DNA from: DASTFP01 sp963816855 | Lineage (GTDB): Bacteria > Verrucomicrobiota > Verrucomicrobiia > Chthoniobacterales > Terrimicrobiaceae | NCBI GenBank assembly: GCA_963816855.1 | Contig: CAWFMA010000003.1 | Span: 310,001-374,000 of the forward strand | Reading direction: 5' to 3' | Length of the DNA stretch: 64,000 nucleotides | In this document: positions 54,285 to 63,306 of the stretch, piece after piece | How positions within the stretch are numbered: the stretch's first letter is position 1 | How the letters are laid out: each line of letters opens with the position of its first letter | Translations under genes and position numbers: made by a program | Notes under the pieces: generated by a model | What the model saw: only the letters and a program-made list of their open reading frames with translations | What the model was told of the DNA's origin: nothing | Databases searched by the model: none

Positions 54285-55667
54285 GTGACATCGCCGCCGA
54301 TATCTCCCCGCTGACCACTAAACGCGGGCAACCGATTCTCGGAACGCTTTCCGTCAGCCTGATCGTCCACGCGGTGGTCATTGCGCTCCTCGGGGGAATT
54401 GTCGTTTTCAAGGTGCTAGAAAGACCGCCGGCCCAATTCAAGCCGCCGCCTCCCCCCGCAAAAACGACCAAACTGGATCCCCGGAAGATTCGTCACCAGA
54501 TCAAGATTCGCGAGCAACAGCAAAACAGTGGCCGTCCGCGGGTCTCTCCCCGCCTGACCGCCAACCGCATTTCCGGTGTATCCCTCCCGGAGATTGTCGA
54601 TCCCACCGCAGTGCCGGTAAAAACCGCGATCCAAAAGACGCTCGGAAAAACCTTTTCCATGGGCGGGCTGGGAGACGGCTTGGGAACCGGCACCGGTTCG
54701 GGCGGGCTTGGTCTCGGCACCTCCACGGTGAGCTTTTTTGGAATTCAGGCCAGCGGCGAGCGCATCGCGTTCATTGTCGATCTTTCACGAAGCATGGTCG
54801 AAGACGACAAAGGCGGCTTGAACGGGATCAATGTGCTCAAGGATGAGCTCAAGAAAATGGTTCAAAACCTGAACGACGGGACCTTTTTCAATCTCATCTT
54901 TTTTGACGACAACGTGGACCTCTTCAAACCGAAGCTCGTCGTCGCCAAGCCGACTACCAAGAAAGAGGCGGAACAATTCATAAACCCCTACTACGCGAAT
55001 TACGGTAAAGAACTCCTGCAAAACTATTCCGAGAACAAAAGGGATTGGCCGTCGGCAACGCGCTTGCGGAACTACAATCTTCCGATGTTGGAATCGACCG
55101 CCAAATACGTGAGCGGAGGAGGAAACAAGAACAGCCAAATTGACGCGCCCCTTGCCGCGGCCTTTCAAATGCAAGCCGACACGATCTTCATAATCAGCGA
55201 CGGCTATCCAGTTTTTGAGCGTGCCTTATTCGGAAAAGAGCTGGAGGAATATCAGAGACGGGTCAAAGAGGCGGAGGACAAATGGGCCAAGCTCAGCCCA
55301 AAAGAGCTCGAGAAGCTCCAGAAAAGCGGCGAGGAAAACAGGGAGAAATATTGGAAGGAGCTCGATGCTGAGAACGCCAAAAGAGCTCGCCACGGACTTC
55401 CGCCGAAAGTGTTCGAAGAAGGCGGTCCTGGGGGAGCCGGCTTTAGTGTCGGCCGGCCCAATTTGACGCCGCCGCAGGTCATTGAATATATGGTCGCCAT
55501 GGCGGTGGAGATCTACGGAGACAAGAAGAAAATGCCGAAGATCTACACCGTTTCCTACGGGGCTCAGGCGGGCGGCGAGGAATTTCTCAAATCGCTGGCG
55601 CGCGAATTTCACGGTCCGTACGCGAAAGATTCGCGGGCTCGCCCCTCCCGTAAAGGAAAAAGGCTGA
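54281..55667 (+). CDS. TonB-like membrane protein ending in a von Willebrand A domain
   Basis: About 462 residues. It has a cytoplasmic N-terminus, one helix (about 20-45, VSLIVHAVVIALLGGIVVF), a Pro-rich TonB-like stretch (QFKPPPPPAK), a basic segment, and a Gly-rich hinge (GLGDGLGTGTGSGG, from residue 128). A vWA domain follows with the metal site D167-L-S169-R-S171 and the later DTIFIISDGYP. A charged coiled insertion (EYQRRVKEAEDKWAKLSPKE...) splits the vWA fold. In the frame open from the start, translation runs to 55765 with an odd Arg-rich tail. One base away, from about 55622, it reads RKIRGLAPPVKEKG and stops at 55667; I infer an indel there. It is probably the energy transducer of the ExbBD pair. 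Confidence 0.8.
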
Positions 55668-55723
55668 GTAGCGAAAGAAGCGGCCGCGAAAGTCGGATCG
55701 CCCCGGGTCACCGAAGACGCTCC

Positions 55724-56410
55724 TTATTGCTGCGGCTTCTTGGGCCGGTGGCCTGGGGCTGGTGAGGGTCTTTCCGGCCCGGCAGCTTTTCCGCTGGCGA
55801 CTTCATTCAATTTCGAGCCCACCGCCTCGGCGAGTTTGGGGGTGATATCCTCCTTCTTCACGGGAGCGACGGCTATGATTCTCCAAACGATGGGCAACTG
55901 CTTCTGCTCGGAGGGCAGGGATTCCAGCCAGGCTTTTCGCGCGACCGCCGTAACCATGAGGCCCTCCTTCACCTGTTGCTGCTCGGGAACGGCTTGAGGC
56001 CCAAAGTCCAAGCCTAAATTTCGTAGCGCGCTCTGGGACTCCATCATGTTCGCTCTTCCCAAACCGTAGGAAAGATCAGAGGAGCGCCAAGCTCTCGGAA
56101 AAGATGAAACTCCAGTCGGGGCGGCGGGATTGGAGCGGTCAACCGTCGCGATAACCACAAGGTCGGCTTCCTTCTCCACCTCGTGAACCGTGAAGCCGTT
56201 CTTGGTCAGTTGATCGCGAACCAACCCGGCAACTTTCTCGGCTTCCACGGCATCTTCCATGTAAAGATCTTCAACAACCGCGACCGAACGGCTCGCCGCC
56301 TGCTTCGGGTCGGGAACTTCAGACGACACCTTCACCGGAGGAGCGATGGCGCAACCCGCCATCAGCGGACAAAGGCCCCAAGCAAGTGCTCGCCGAATCT
56401 TCCGCAGCAT
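55724..56410 (-). CDS. DUF4136-like lipoprotein
   Basis: 228 residues from ATG 56410; an upstream ATG adds 13. The signal ends LMAGC, a lipobox. The mature region has the DUF4136-type pattern: SVAVVEDLYMEDAVEAEKVAGLVRDQLTKNGF, then EADLVVIATVD, ending in a Pro/Lys-rich tail. Likely outer-membrane or inner-membrane anchored. It converges on the ExbBD-vWA operon, with 56 bases between the inferred stops. The terminator at 56489 isolates it from the upstream glycan operon, so it needs its own promoter in the narrow gap. Confidence 0.75.
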   Translation of the reverse strand: MLRKIRRALAWGLCPLMAGCAIAPPVKVSSEVPDPKQAASRSVAVVEDLYMEDAVEAEKVAGLVRDQLTKNGFTVHEVEKEADLVVIATVDRSNPAAPTGVSSFPRAWRSSDLSYGLGRANMMESQSALRNLGLDFGPQAVPEQQQVKEGLMVTAVARKAWLESLPSEQKQLPIVWRIIAVAPVKKEDITPKLAEAVGSKLNEVASGKAAGPERPSPAPGHRPKKPQQ

Positions 56411-56488
56411 GCGCTTATGAAACCGCATGCGGCGACAGAGTGCACGCACAGATCGCCCGTGGTGCCAACAAATTCCCTCCAGAAAAGG

Positions 56489-56512
56489 AAAAAGGCCCGC
56501 CAGGGCCTTTTT
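56489..56512 (-). terminator. Rho-independent terminator of the glycan operon
   Basis: A 10-bp perfect stem, AAAAAGGCCC with GGGCCTTTTT, around a GCCA loop. A-runs and T-runs flank both sides, so it can work in both directions. It sits about 30 bases after the stop of the sugar-phosphate transferase gene. Confidence 0.85.
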
Positions 56513-56544
56513 CGAAAATCACAACTCGATTCGCAACCGTCCGC

Positions 56545-57973
56545 CTAGTAGGCGGTGGGAGGAGGCTTGAAGATCTTAAAACCGGTCATGAAAATGATGT
56601 AGAAATCGAGAGGCAGCGACCAGTTTTCGATGTATTTGATGTCCAGCGTGGCGCGCGCCCTGACGTCTTCATCGTTCTTCGCTTCCCCGCGGAACCCGCT
56701 CATCTGGGCGAGGCCGGTAATGCCCGGCTTGGCGAAGGTTCGAACGTGATACTTCTCCATGATTTCACTGAATCTTCTATTGTGAATGATCATATGGGGC
56801 CGCGGACCCACAATGCTCATGTCCCCCAGAAAGACGTTCAAAAACTGTGGTATCTCATCCAGGCTCGTTTTCCGCAAGAGCCGCCCCATCGGGTAAATCC
56901 GCGGATCGCCGGCCACCGCCTGAGCGGAGGCCGAATCCCCCTTGTCAACCCTCATGGTGCGGAATTTGAAAATGCGGAACGGCCGGCCCCCCAAGCCGGC
57001 GCGGGTCTGCCGGTAAAAAAGCGGGCCCGGCGACTGCATCGCCTGGAAGATCTTCACCAGAAGGCATAGCGGAGGCAATACGAAGACCACGACCGGGAGA
57101 CTGACCAGGAAATCCATCGTTCGTTTTATCATCCGGTTCAAAGGATCTTCAAGCGGCTCAGGTATCAAACTGATGAAGTTCCTGTTATGCAGATTGAAGA
57201 ACATGATGGGATGCCTGAAAATCTCGGGGAGGTTGTTGAGAACCAGCAGCCGGGCACCGACCTTGTTTGCCGCACCCACAATCAGGTCGAGAGCTTCCTG
57301 ATCGAGAGGAAGTTCCAGCAAGAGGATCTGTTTGATGCCTTCGTGTCTGACGATGCGATCAAGCATCGCAACGTCCAAGACCCGCGTGACATGCAAAACC
57401 CTCGATTCCTCGTGGTCCTCATCCGTCACGGAACCTTTGATCCCGAACCCGAAAGCAGCGGTTTCGTCGATCCAATTGGCAATATCCCGAGCCTTTTCAA
57501 CCGGACCGATCAACAGCGTTCTTTGTCCGTATTCTTCGGAAGCAAAAAGATGGTTCGCCAGCTGCCGGACAAGGAAAAGGTGGCAAATCAATAGGACGAC
57601 GTAAAAAACCACTAAAAAACCGGCCAGAACCGACAATCTCAGCATTCTTGATTCTTCCGTATCCATTGCGGCCAGAATCATCACAATCATGGTCACTGCC
57701 ACGTAGATGGTCTGCTTGAACGCCAGCGAATGGGCGTGCACAAACCCTTCGGAAAGAAGCGTCGCGGCGCCTCCCCTTTCCCGTATTGCCGCCACCGCCA
57801 ACCCTGCGATCCCCGCCAGGTTGTAGAGGACGAATCGCCCGGACAGCAGGATATCGCTGCGCTTGCAAGAGCGCAGAAACAACCGCCAGATAGGTCCAGA
57901 AGACGACGGTGAGAACCACTGCCAAAATACAGTGGTAGCTATTCCACAGTCCTCTGATGCGATGCCAAAGCAT
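56545..57973 (-). CDS. Polyprenyl-phosphate sugar-1-phosphate transferase, frame break near the N-terminus
   Basis: About 476 residues if a one-base break near 57880 is bridged: the first helix MLWHRIRG... AVVLTVVFWTYLAVV is in one frame, the rest (FLRSCKRSDILLSGR...) in the next. Several N-terminal helices, a soluble CoA-binding-like domain (GQRTLLIGPVEKARDIANW), then the C-terminal bacterial sugar transferase core: FKFRTMRVDKGDS, LLRKTSLDEIPQFLNVFLGDMSIVGPRPH. It places the first sugar phosphate on undecaprenyl phosphate in the inner membrane, starting glycan assembly. It is the last gene of the minus-strand cluster and is followed by a strong terminator. Confidence 0.85.
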
Positions 57974-58185
57974 TGGTTAACGAGTAGCGAGGTTTGCCAA
58001 AATTGGCTCAGTCAGCAAGATTTCGCGCGCAAAACAAAGACTCCGGCGCAAAATGTGACCACGTCGGTCGAGAGCGTCTGAATTCCCGGGGGGTGCTCAT
58101 ACATAAGGAGAAATTTGAAATTTTCGATCGAAGCTCAGATTCGGCAACAGGTTTGCTCCTGTCGGGATGGCATTCAAGCGCAAGG

Positions 58186-58596
58186 TTAGCTTTTCGCATC
58201 GCTTCGGGAGAAAACCTTCCAAACCCATGACGCCGTCATGTAGAAAAGACAAGCGGCGCCAAGTCCCAGCCAACCGTTCAAAACGTCGTCGAAATCGACG
58301 TGCCGCTCGGGCATCCAGATTTGGGCAAACTCAAGCGCTGGAATGAGTAGCGCGATCAGGCAGACCGCGATAACTTGCCGGCGATTGAAGAAGCCCTGTC
58401 GCTTCAGCGAGAAGAGAGCGGCGGCGCCGAACAAGCCGAAAGCCAACTGGTTCCTCAACGCATCGTGACTGTTGAGATAAATCCGCACCTGCTCGGGCAC
58501 GGCGGCGCGCGGAACCTCCGGCTCGGGCTTGAGGGCGAAAAACATCACGAGCATCAGACAGAAGACAATGGCCGAAACTCGAAGGAGGGAAGCCAT
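58186..58596 (-). CDS. VanZ-like membrane protein
   Basis: 136 residues from ATG 58596. Four hydrophobic helices (SAIVFCLMLVMFFAL; LAFGLFGAAALFSL; VIAVCLIALLIPALEFAQIW; GWLGLGAACLFYMTASW) with the VanZ-family motif ALEFAQIWMPERHVDFDDVLNGWLG. It lies 61 bases after the first glycosyltransferase in transcription direction. VanZ-like proteins often accompany surface glycan genes; the molecular role is not known. Confidence 0.8.
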   Translation of the reverse strand: MASLLRVSAIVFCLMLVMFFALKPEPEVPRAAVPEQVRIYLNSHDALRNQLAFGLFGAAALFSLKRQGFFNRRQVIAVCLIALLIPALEFAQIWMPERHVDFDDVLNGWLGLGAACLFYMTASWVWKVFSRSDAKS

Positions 58597-58657
58597 GACT
58601 GACCAACTATCCTTTGAGTGGATGAGCGATGGGGACGAAACGCCCAGTTCCGGAAGC

Positions 58658-59794
58658 TCAAAGCCCAAGCGAGGCTTCCCACCCCGGGCAGTTCTTCCTG
58701 ACAAAATCGGAGAAATTTCTTCGGAACACCTCGGCGCTGAATTTTTCCGCCTGGCGCCGAATTGTGCCGGGCGAAAAGCTCATCGTCTCGAACTCGCGCA
58801 CCGCGTTGACCAGCGACTCGGCCGACTGCTCGGGAAACAACACCCCGGTCTCGCCTTCGTTTACCGTTTCGGCTGCCCCTCCCCGTCCGAAAGCGATGAC
58901 CGGAGTCCCGCACGCCTGCGCCTCGACGGGCAGGATCCCAAAATCTTCCTCGGCAGCAAAAACAAAGGCCTTCGCTCGCTGCAAGTGCGAACGAAGGGTC
59001 GGATTGTCCTTGTAGCCCAACAAGCTCACATTTGGGCCAGCCTTTGCCCGAACCCTTGCCATTTCCGGTCCGTCGCCGATGACGATCAGTTTCTTTTCCG
59101 GCATCCGGCTAAAGGCCTCGGCGATGAGATCGATACGCTTGTAAGGCACCATCCGCGAGGCCGTCAGGTAAAAATCCTCCTTCCTCTCGCCAAGCTCAAA
59201 GTCTCCGACGGCCACCGGCGGAAAAATCACCTCCGCATCGCGACGGTACACTTTCATGATTCGACGCGCGATGTACGCGGAATTGGCCGCAAAAGCGTCC
59301 ACACCCGCAGCGGTTCGATAATCCCAGAGCCGGATATAGTGCAGCACGATTCGCACGAACCAACTCTTCGGCCCCTTGGTCAGGTTGGCCTGCTCGAGAT
59401 ACTGGTGCTGCATATCCCAGGCGTAGCGAATGGGGGAATGACAATAGCAAAGGTGACGCTGATCGGGTCCGGTCAATATCCCCTTCGCGAAAGAATAGCT
59501 GCTTGATATGACAAGATCGTAGGCCGATAGATCGAATTGCTCGACCGCCAGGGGCATCAGGGGGAAGTAGGACCTGTAACGCGTCTTTCCGCCCGGAAGT
59601 CTTTGAACAAAGGATGTCTTAACTTCCTTGTTTTGAAGGAAACCGCGCTGATCGGATGGAATCGCGTCGATCATGCTGAAAATGTCCGCCTGTGGAAAAA
59701 CGTTCAGGATCTGCTCCAAGACGCGCTCCGCCCCGCCATACAGGGGCAGCCAATCGTGGACGACGGCAATCTTCCTGGAAGAAGGCTGACTCAT
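58658..59794 (-). CDS. GT4 glycosyltransferase (mannosyltransferase-like)
   Basis: 378 residues from ATG 59794, whose ATGA overlaps the stop of the preceding gene. GT-B fold: N-terminal WLPLYGGAERVLEQIL, C-terminal donor domain with GDGPEMARVRAKAG and the E-x7-E motif EDFGILPVEAQACGTPV. The long segment RHLCYCHSPIRYAWDMQHQYL is typical of WbaZ/MtfB-type mannosyltransferases. Expected to add one sugar to the lipid-linked glycan on the cytoplasmic side. The sugar cannot be fixed from sequence. Confidence 0.87.
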   Translation of the reverse strand: MSQPSSRKIAVVHDWLPLYGGAERVLEQILNVFPQADIFSMIDAIPSDQRGFLQNKEVKTSFVQRLPGGKTRYRSYFPLMPLAVEQFDLSAYDLVISSSYSFAKGILTGPDQRHLCYCHSPIRYAWDMQHQYLEQANLTKGPKSWFVRIVLHYIRLWDYRTAAGVDAFAANSAYIARRIMKVYRRDAEVIFPPVAVGDFELGERKEDFYLTASRMVPYKRIDLIAEAFSRMPEKKLIVIGDGPEMARVRAKAGPNVSLLGYKDNPTLRSHLQRAKAFVFAAEEDFGILPVEAQACGTPVIAFGRGGAAETVNEGETGVLFPEQSAESLVNAVREFETMSFSPGTIRRQAEKFSAEVFRRNFSDFVRKNCPGWEASLGL

Positions 59795-60999
59795 TTGATA
59801 TTTACCACGTCCTTGAGAAGCTGATGCATCCGGCCCACGGTCTTCTCCATACAAAACCTCTCGGTCGCGCTTTTTAATCCGGCCTCCGAGAGCTTGGAAG
59901 CGATCGCCGGATCCTGCATGATCCGGCCGGTTGCCAACGCCAACGCCGCAGGATCTGCGGGCGGAACGAGGAACCCGTCCACGCCGTCGGTAATGATTTC
60001 GTCAACCCCGCCACCGCGCGTCGCGACCACCGGAGTGCCCGCCATCATCGCCTCGACGATGACCCTCCCAAACGGCTCCGCGGCCACCGAGCAATGGACG
60101 ACCACATCCATGGCCTGCAAGAAGGGAGTGACGTTCGATTGGAATCCCAGAAAATGGACGCGTCCTTGCAAACCGCTCTCCGAGGCGGTGCGGTGCAATT
60201 CATCGCTGTAGGCGCGATCGTCGTCGGTAAAGAGCGCTTCGCCAATTACCGCCAGGTGGACCCCCGGCAGCGAGCGCAAAGCCTCGAGCGCCACATGTTG
60301 CCCTTTCCACCGGGTCAAACGCCCAAAAATGCCGAACATGAGCCCGTTGGGAAGACCTAGCTTGGCTCGCAGGGCCGCCTGGGAGAAATTCGCGGGCCGC
60401 GCAAAGTCCGCCGGATCGAACCCATTGTAAACCACCTCGACCACGGACGGCTTGCCGCCGGTTGCCGTGAAAGTCTCTTCCGTCGCGTGGGAATTGGCGA
60501 TGACCAGCCCCGCTCGTCGCGCGAAGAAGCCGAGGAGCTTCAGGTTAAGAGGGCTGAAGTGTTCATCCGTGAGAAGATCGTGAAGATGAACAACCAAATG
60601 CCGCCTTGTTAGCCAAGCGACGAGTCCGCCCACCACAATCGCCTTGGGCGTGTTGCAGTAGATCAACTCGGCGCCTTCGAGCCGCTGGCGCACTTCACGA
60701 AAATAAGCGAGCATCTGGGGCGCGACTTGCAGCATCGCCGAAATTCCGGCGTTCTTGCTCAGTTGTTTGGCGTCGGAAGGAAGAGCCACGGTCTCAACAA
60801 AGACGCCGCGCTCACGCAGAAAATCGACAAAAGGTCCCTCCTCGAGCAGCACAACGCGAGACCAGGCGGCACAAGCTTTGGCGAGGTCCGCGAGAAACAG
60901 CTCTGCGCCCCCCAACTGACCGCTTTGATCCAAGAAGACTACGGGAAGCGCATGGCGAGGGCGGGACGTCACTGTTCGATTAACGATTTCGGAAGGCAT
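59791..60999 (-). CDS. GT4 glycosyltransferase
   Basis: 402 residues from ATG 60999 (a start ten residues earlier is possible). Retaining GT-B enzyme: acceptor domain with DQSGQLGGAELFLADLA, donor domain with FGRLTRWKGQHVALEAL and the E-x7-E motif EPFGRVIVEAMMAGTPVV. It overlaps the upstream transferase by 20 bases and the next by 4. Part of the five-transferase run. Confidence 0.87.
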   Translation of the reverse strand: MPSEIVNRTVTSRPRHALPVVFLDQSGQLGGAELFLADLAKACAAWSRVVLLEEGPFVDFLRERGVFVETVALPSDAKQLSKNAGISAMLQVAPQMLAYFREVRQRLEGAELIYCNTPKAIVVGGLVAWLTRRHLVVHLHDLLTDEHFSPLNLKLLGFFARRAGLVIANSHATEETFTATGGKPSVVEVVYNGFDPADFARPANFSQAALRAKLGLPNGLMFGIFGRLTRWKGQHVALEALRSLPGVHLAVIGEALFTDDDRAYSDELHRTASESGLQGRVHFLGFQSNVTPFLQAMDVVVHCSVAAEPFGRVIVEAMMAGTPVVATRGGGVDEIITDGVDGFLVPPADPAALALATGRIMQDPAIASKLSEAGLKSATERFCMEKTVGRMHQLLKDVVNIK

Positions 61000-62119
61000 T
61001 CTTATAGACGTCGAGAACTCGCTTGGCAATCACCGGCCAATCGAAGTTCTCCTTGGCATATGCCTGGCAGGCAGTGTCCGACGGGAGGTTGTCCGGGTAT
61101 CGGAGACGCGCGGCGATCCCTTCCGCAAGCTGAGCGGCGGAAGAGCCGTCGAGCACAAGATCCTTGGAAAGCCCGCTTACAACTTCTGGAAGGCCTCCCA
61201 CCGGAGTAACGAGGACCGGGGTTCCCGCGGCCAAAGACTCCAACACGATAAGACCAAATCCCTCCAGGGAGATGGACGGAACAACGCTGAGATCGGCCGC
61301 CCGATAGGCGGCTGGCAAATCCGCGTCCGGCACAAATCCCGCCAGTTTCACGTGATCTTTCAAGTTCTTCTGCTCGACCAATCTCGCGAGCTCATCCGCC
61401 AGCGGGCCGGTTCCTGCCAGGATGGCCAGGATACCGGGTTCTCGCTTGCGAATTTGATCGACGGCGTCGATAAAATTCTCAAGGCCCATCCTGCGAGCCA
61501 GTCTCCGCACGCTGAGCAGGATGATCCGGTCTGTCGGCCAGCCCAGTTTTTCCCTCGCCGCCGCCCGCGAGAGACCGGTGTCAAATATATCCGCCTGAAC
61601 TCCGCCAGGCACGACATCGATGCGATGTTCCCGGACTCCGTAGCGCCGAACCAGCACGTCGCGAAAGGCTTGCGAAAGAACGACAAAACGGCGGGCCGAC
61701 CCATATACCACCCGTTCAACCGCTCGCTTGAAAAAGACCGAGCGGGAGCTTTCTCCCTCGGCCTCGGATTCATACGCCCACGGACCGTGAAAGTGAACCA
61801 CGTGCGTGTGGCGCAAAAGAATGTCGAGAACCGGAAGACCGTATAGCGCAAAATGCGAGGCGACCAGCATCGGCTCCGCAGGCCCCCGCGACATTTCCTG
61901 CTTCATTCCTTTTCGCAACAGTTTGAGGCGCTCCGGAAGGGATTGCTTTCGGTTGCCCAGAAACCGAACCTGCTCGCCCTCAGCGCTCCCTTCGCCGAAC
62001 ACCAGCGCTCGCGCCGAGGGATCGCTCTTGAAGAGCTCCAAGACCAGTCCGTGAAAATAGCGATCTGCGCCCCCACCCCCTTCGGGGAACCAGTGCATGC
62101 CGACTTCAATGATTCGCAT
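60980..62119 (-). CDS. GT4 glycosyltransferase
   Basis: 379 residues. MHWFPEGGGGADRYFHGL at the N-terminus is the Gly-rich sugar-nucleotide transferase loop. VVLSQAFRDVLVRRYGV, SVRRLARRMGLENFIDAV and the donor motif EGFGLIVLESLAAGTPV follow. The RRLARRMG loop, in place of the usual GRL-x-x-x-KG, is as seen in some capsule transferases. It overlaps the next gene by 20 bases. Confidence 0.87.
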   Translation of the reverse strand: MRIIEVGMHWFPEGGGGADRYFHGLVLELFKSDPSARALVFGEGSAEGEQVRFLGNRKQSLPERLKLLRKGMKQEMSRGPAEPMLVASHFALYGLPVLDILLRHTHVVHFHGPWAYESEAEGESSRSVFFKRAVERVVYGSARRFVVLSQAFRDVLVRRYGVREHRIDVVPGGVQADIFDTGLSRAAAREKLGWPTDRIILLSVRRLARRMGLENFIDAVDQIRKREPGILAILAGTGPLADELARLVEQKNLKDHVKLAGFVPDADLPAAYRAADLSVVPSISLEGFGLIVLESLAAGTPVLVTPVGGLPEVVSGLSKDLVLDGSSAAQLAEGIAARLRYPDNLPSDTACQAYAKENFDWPVIAKRVLDVYKNAFRNR

Positions 62120-62161
62120 CGGGCGTTGCTGGCTTGTGCAAACTGCGAGTAACGGAAACGC

Positions 62162-63304
62162 TTAAGCCTTTCCTGAGACTTGCTGCAAGGCTGTTGCCAT
62201 CTTCGTCGCGACAGCGGACACGGACACTTCGGATTCGACCCACTTGCGGCCCTTTTCGCCCAGCTTTTGGCGCAAGTCCTTTTGCGTGATAATTTCTCTG
62301 AGGCACTTGGCAAAGTCGACGGGATCTCTCTCGGAAAACACGAGGCCACCGCCGCTCTTCCGGATCAGGTTGGGTATCTCACCCGAGGATGATCCGATCA
62401 CCGGCGTTCCGCAGGACATGGCCTCCGTGATTACTCGCCCGAATTGTTCCTTCCAATTCGGCTGGGTCTCCGACGGGACGACGAGCGCGTCGAAGGCACT
62501 AAGATAGCGAGGTGTCTCCGCGTGAGGCACGTAACCGAAAAAGACAACCCGGTTCGCGATGCCACCTTCCGTGAGCAAACGCCTGAAGGTCGCCTCGAAT
62601 TCGCCTGTGCCGATAACCACCAAACGCCAACTCAAGTCTTGCAATGAAGACAAGGCTTCGGCGAGTGTGCGAAGGCCCTTCGCTTCAACCAGCCGCCCGA
62701 CATATCCGATGATCGTTTCGTCCGCGCTTCGGGGAATCAACTTGAGATCCTCCTCCGAGCCCCGAGGTCTGTAAATGCCCGGGTCGAGGGGAAGCGCACA
62801 GACGGTTGAGGCTCCTCGAAAGCCCTTTTCGATCAGCACCTCCTCGACGGCGTCTGTTATTGGAAAGGCAAACGAACTCTTCTGAAAGACCATCCACTCC
62901 GACCAGGAGAAAGGCGGCGGATACTTCTTGAGGATATTTTGGCACGAGTAGAACCCGAAAGGCGCTTTCAAAGTTCTGGAATTTGCCCAACAGAGTTGAG
63001 CCGTGGCCAGCGCATACGGCTCGTGATTGACGTAAATCGCATCGAAGCGCCCGGCATCGAGAAAGGCCCCCCAGTTCTCCCTATATACATGCAAAATGAT
63101 GTTCCCATTTTTCCAGACGGGAATGCTGACCAGATCACCGTGAAATTCGGGCCACTTCTCCTTGTTGAGCACATTGCCGAATTCGTCCCTCCAGCCCTCC
63201 GGAACGACCAGGGTGATTTTCCAGCCCGTTTGTCGCTCCAATTCCGCATAGACCTGCTGGTTAATTGGAGTTGCGCACGAATGGCTTACGACGAGGAGAT
63301 GCAT
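62162..63304 (-). CDS. GT4 glycosyltransferase
   Basis: 380 residues from ATG 63304; in-frame codons upstream overlap the preceding gene and were excluded. Motifs: INQQVYAELERQTGWKITLVVP, FYSCQNILKKYP, IIGYVGRLVEAKGLRTL, EQFGRVITEAMSCGTPVIGSS. It starts 2 bases after the stop of the preceding transferase, so it is translationally coupled. Confidence 0.87.
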   Translation of the reverse strand: MHLLVVSHSCATPINQQVYAELERQTGWKITLVVPEGWRDEFGNVLNKEKWPEFHGDLVSIPVWKNGNIILHVYRENWGAFLDAGRFDAIYVNHEPYALATAQLCWANSRTLKAPFGFYSCQNILKKYPPPFSWSEWMVFQKSSFAFPITDAVEEVLIEKGFRGASTVCALPLDPGIYRPRGSEEDLKLIPRSADETIIGYVGRLVEAKGLRTLAEALSSLQDLSWRLVVIGTGEFEATFRRLLTEGGIANRVVFFGYVPHAETPRYLSAFDALVVPSETQPNWKEQFGRVITEAMSCGTPVIGSSSGEIPNLIRKSGGGLVFSERDPVDFAKCLREIITQKDLRQKLGEKGRKWVESEVSVSAVATKMATALQQVSGKA

Positions 63305-63306
63305 AG

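Noticed and set aside
55668..55765. Arg-rich C-terminal tail of the vWA protein
   Set aside because: It arises after the likely indel at 55622; the neighbouring frame gives a natural end at 55667.
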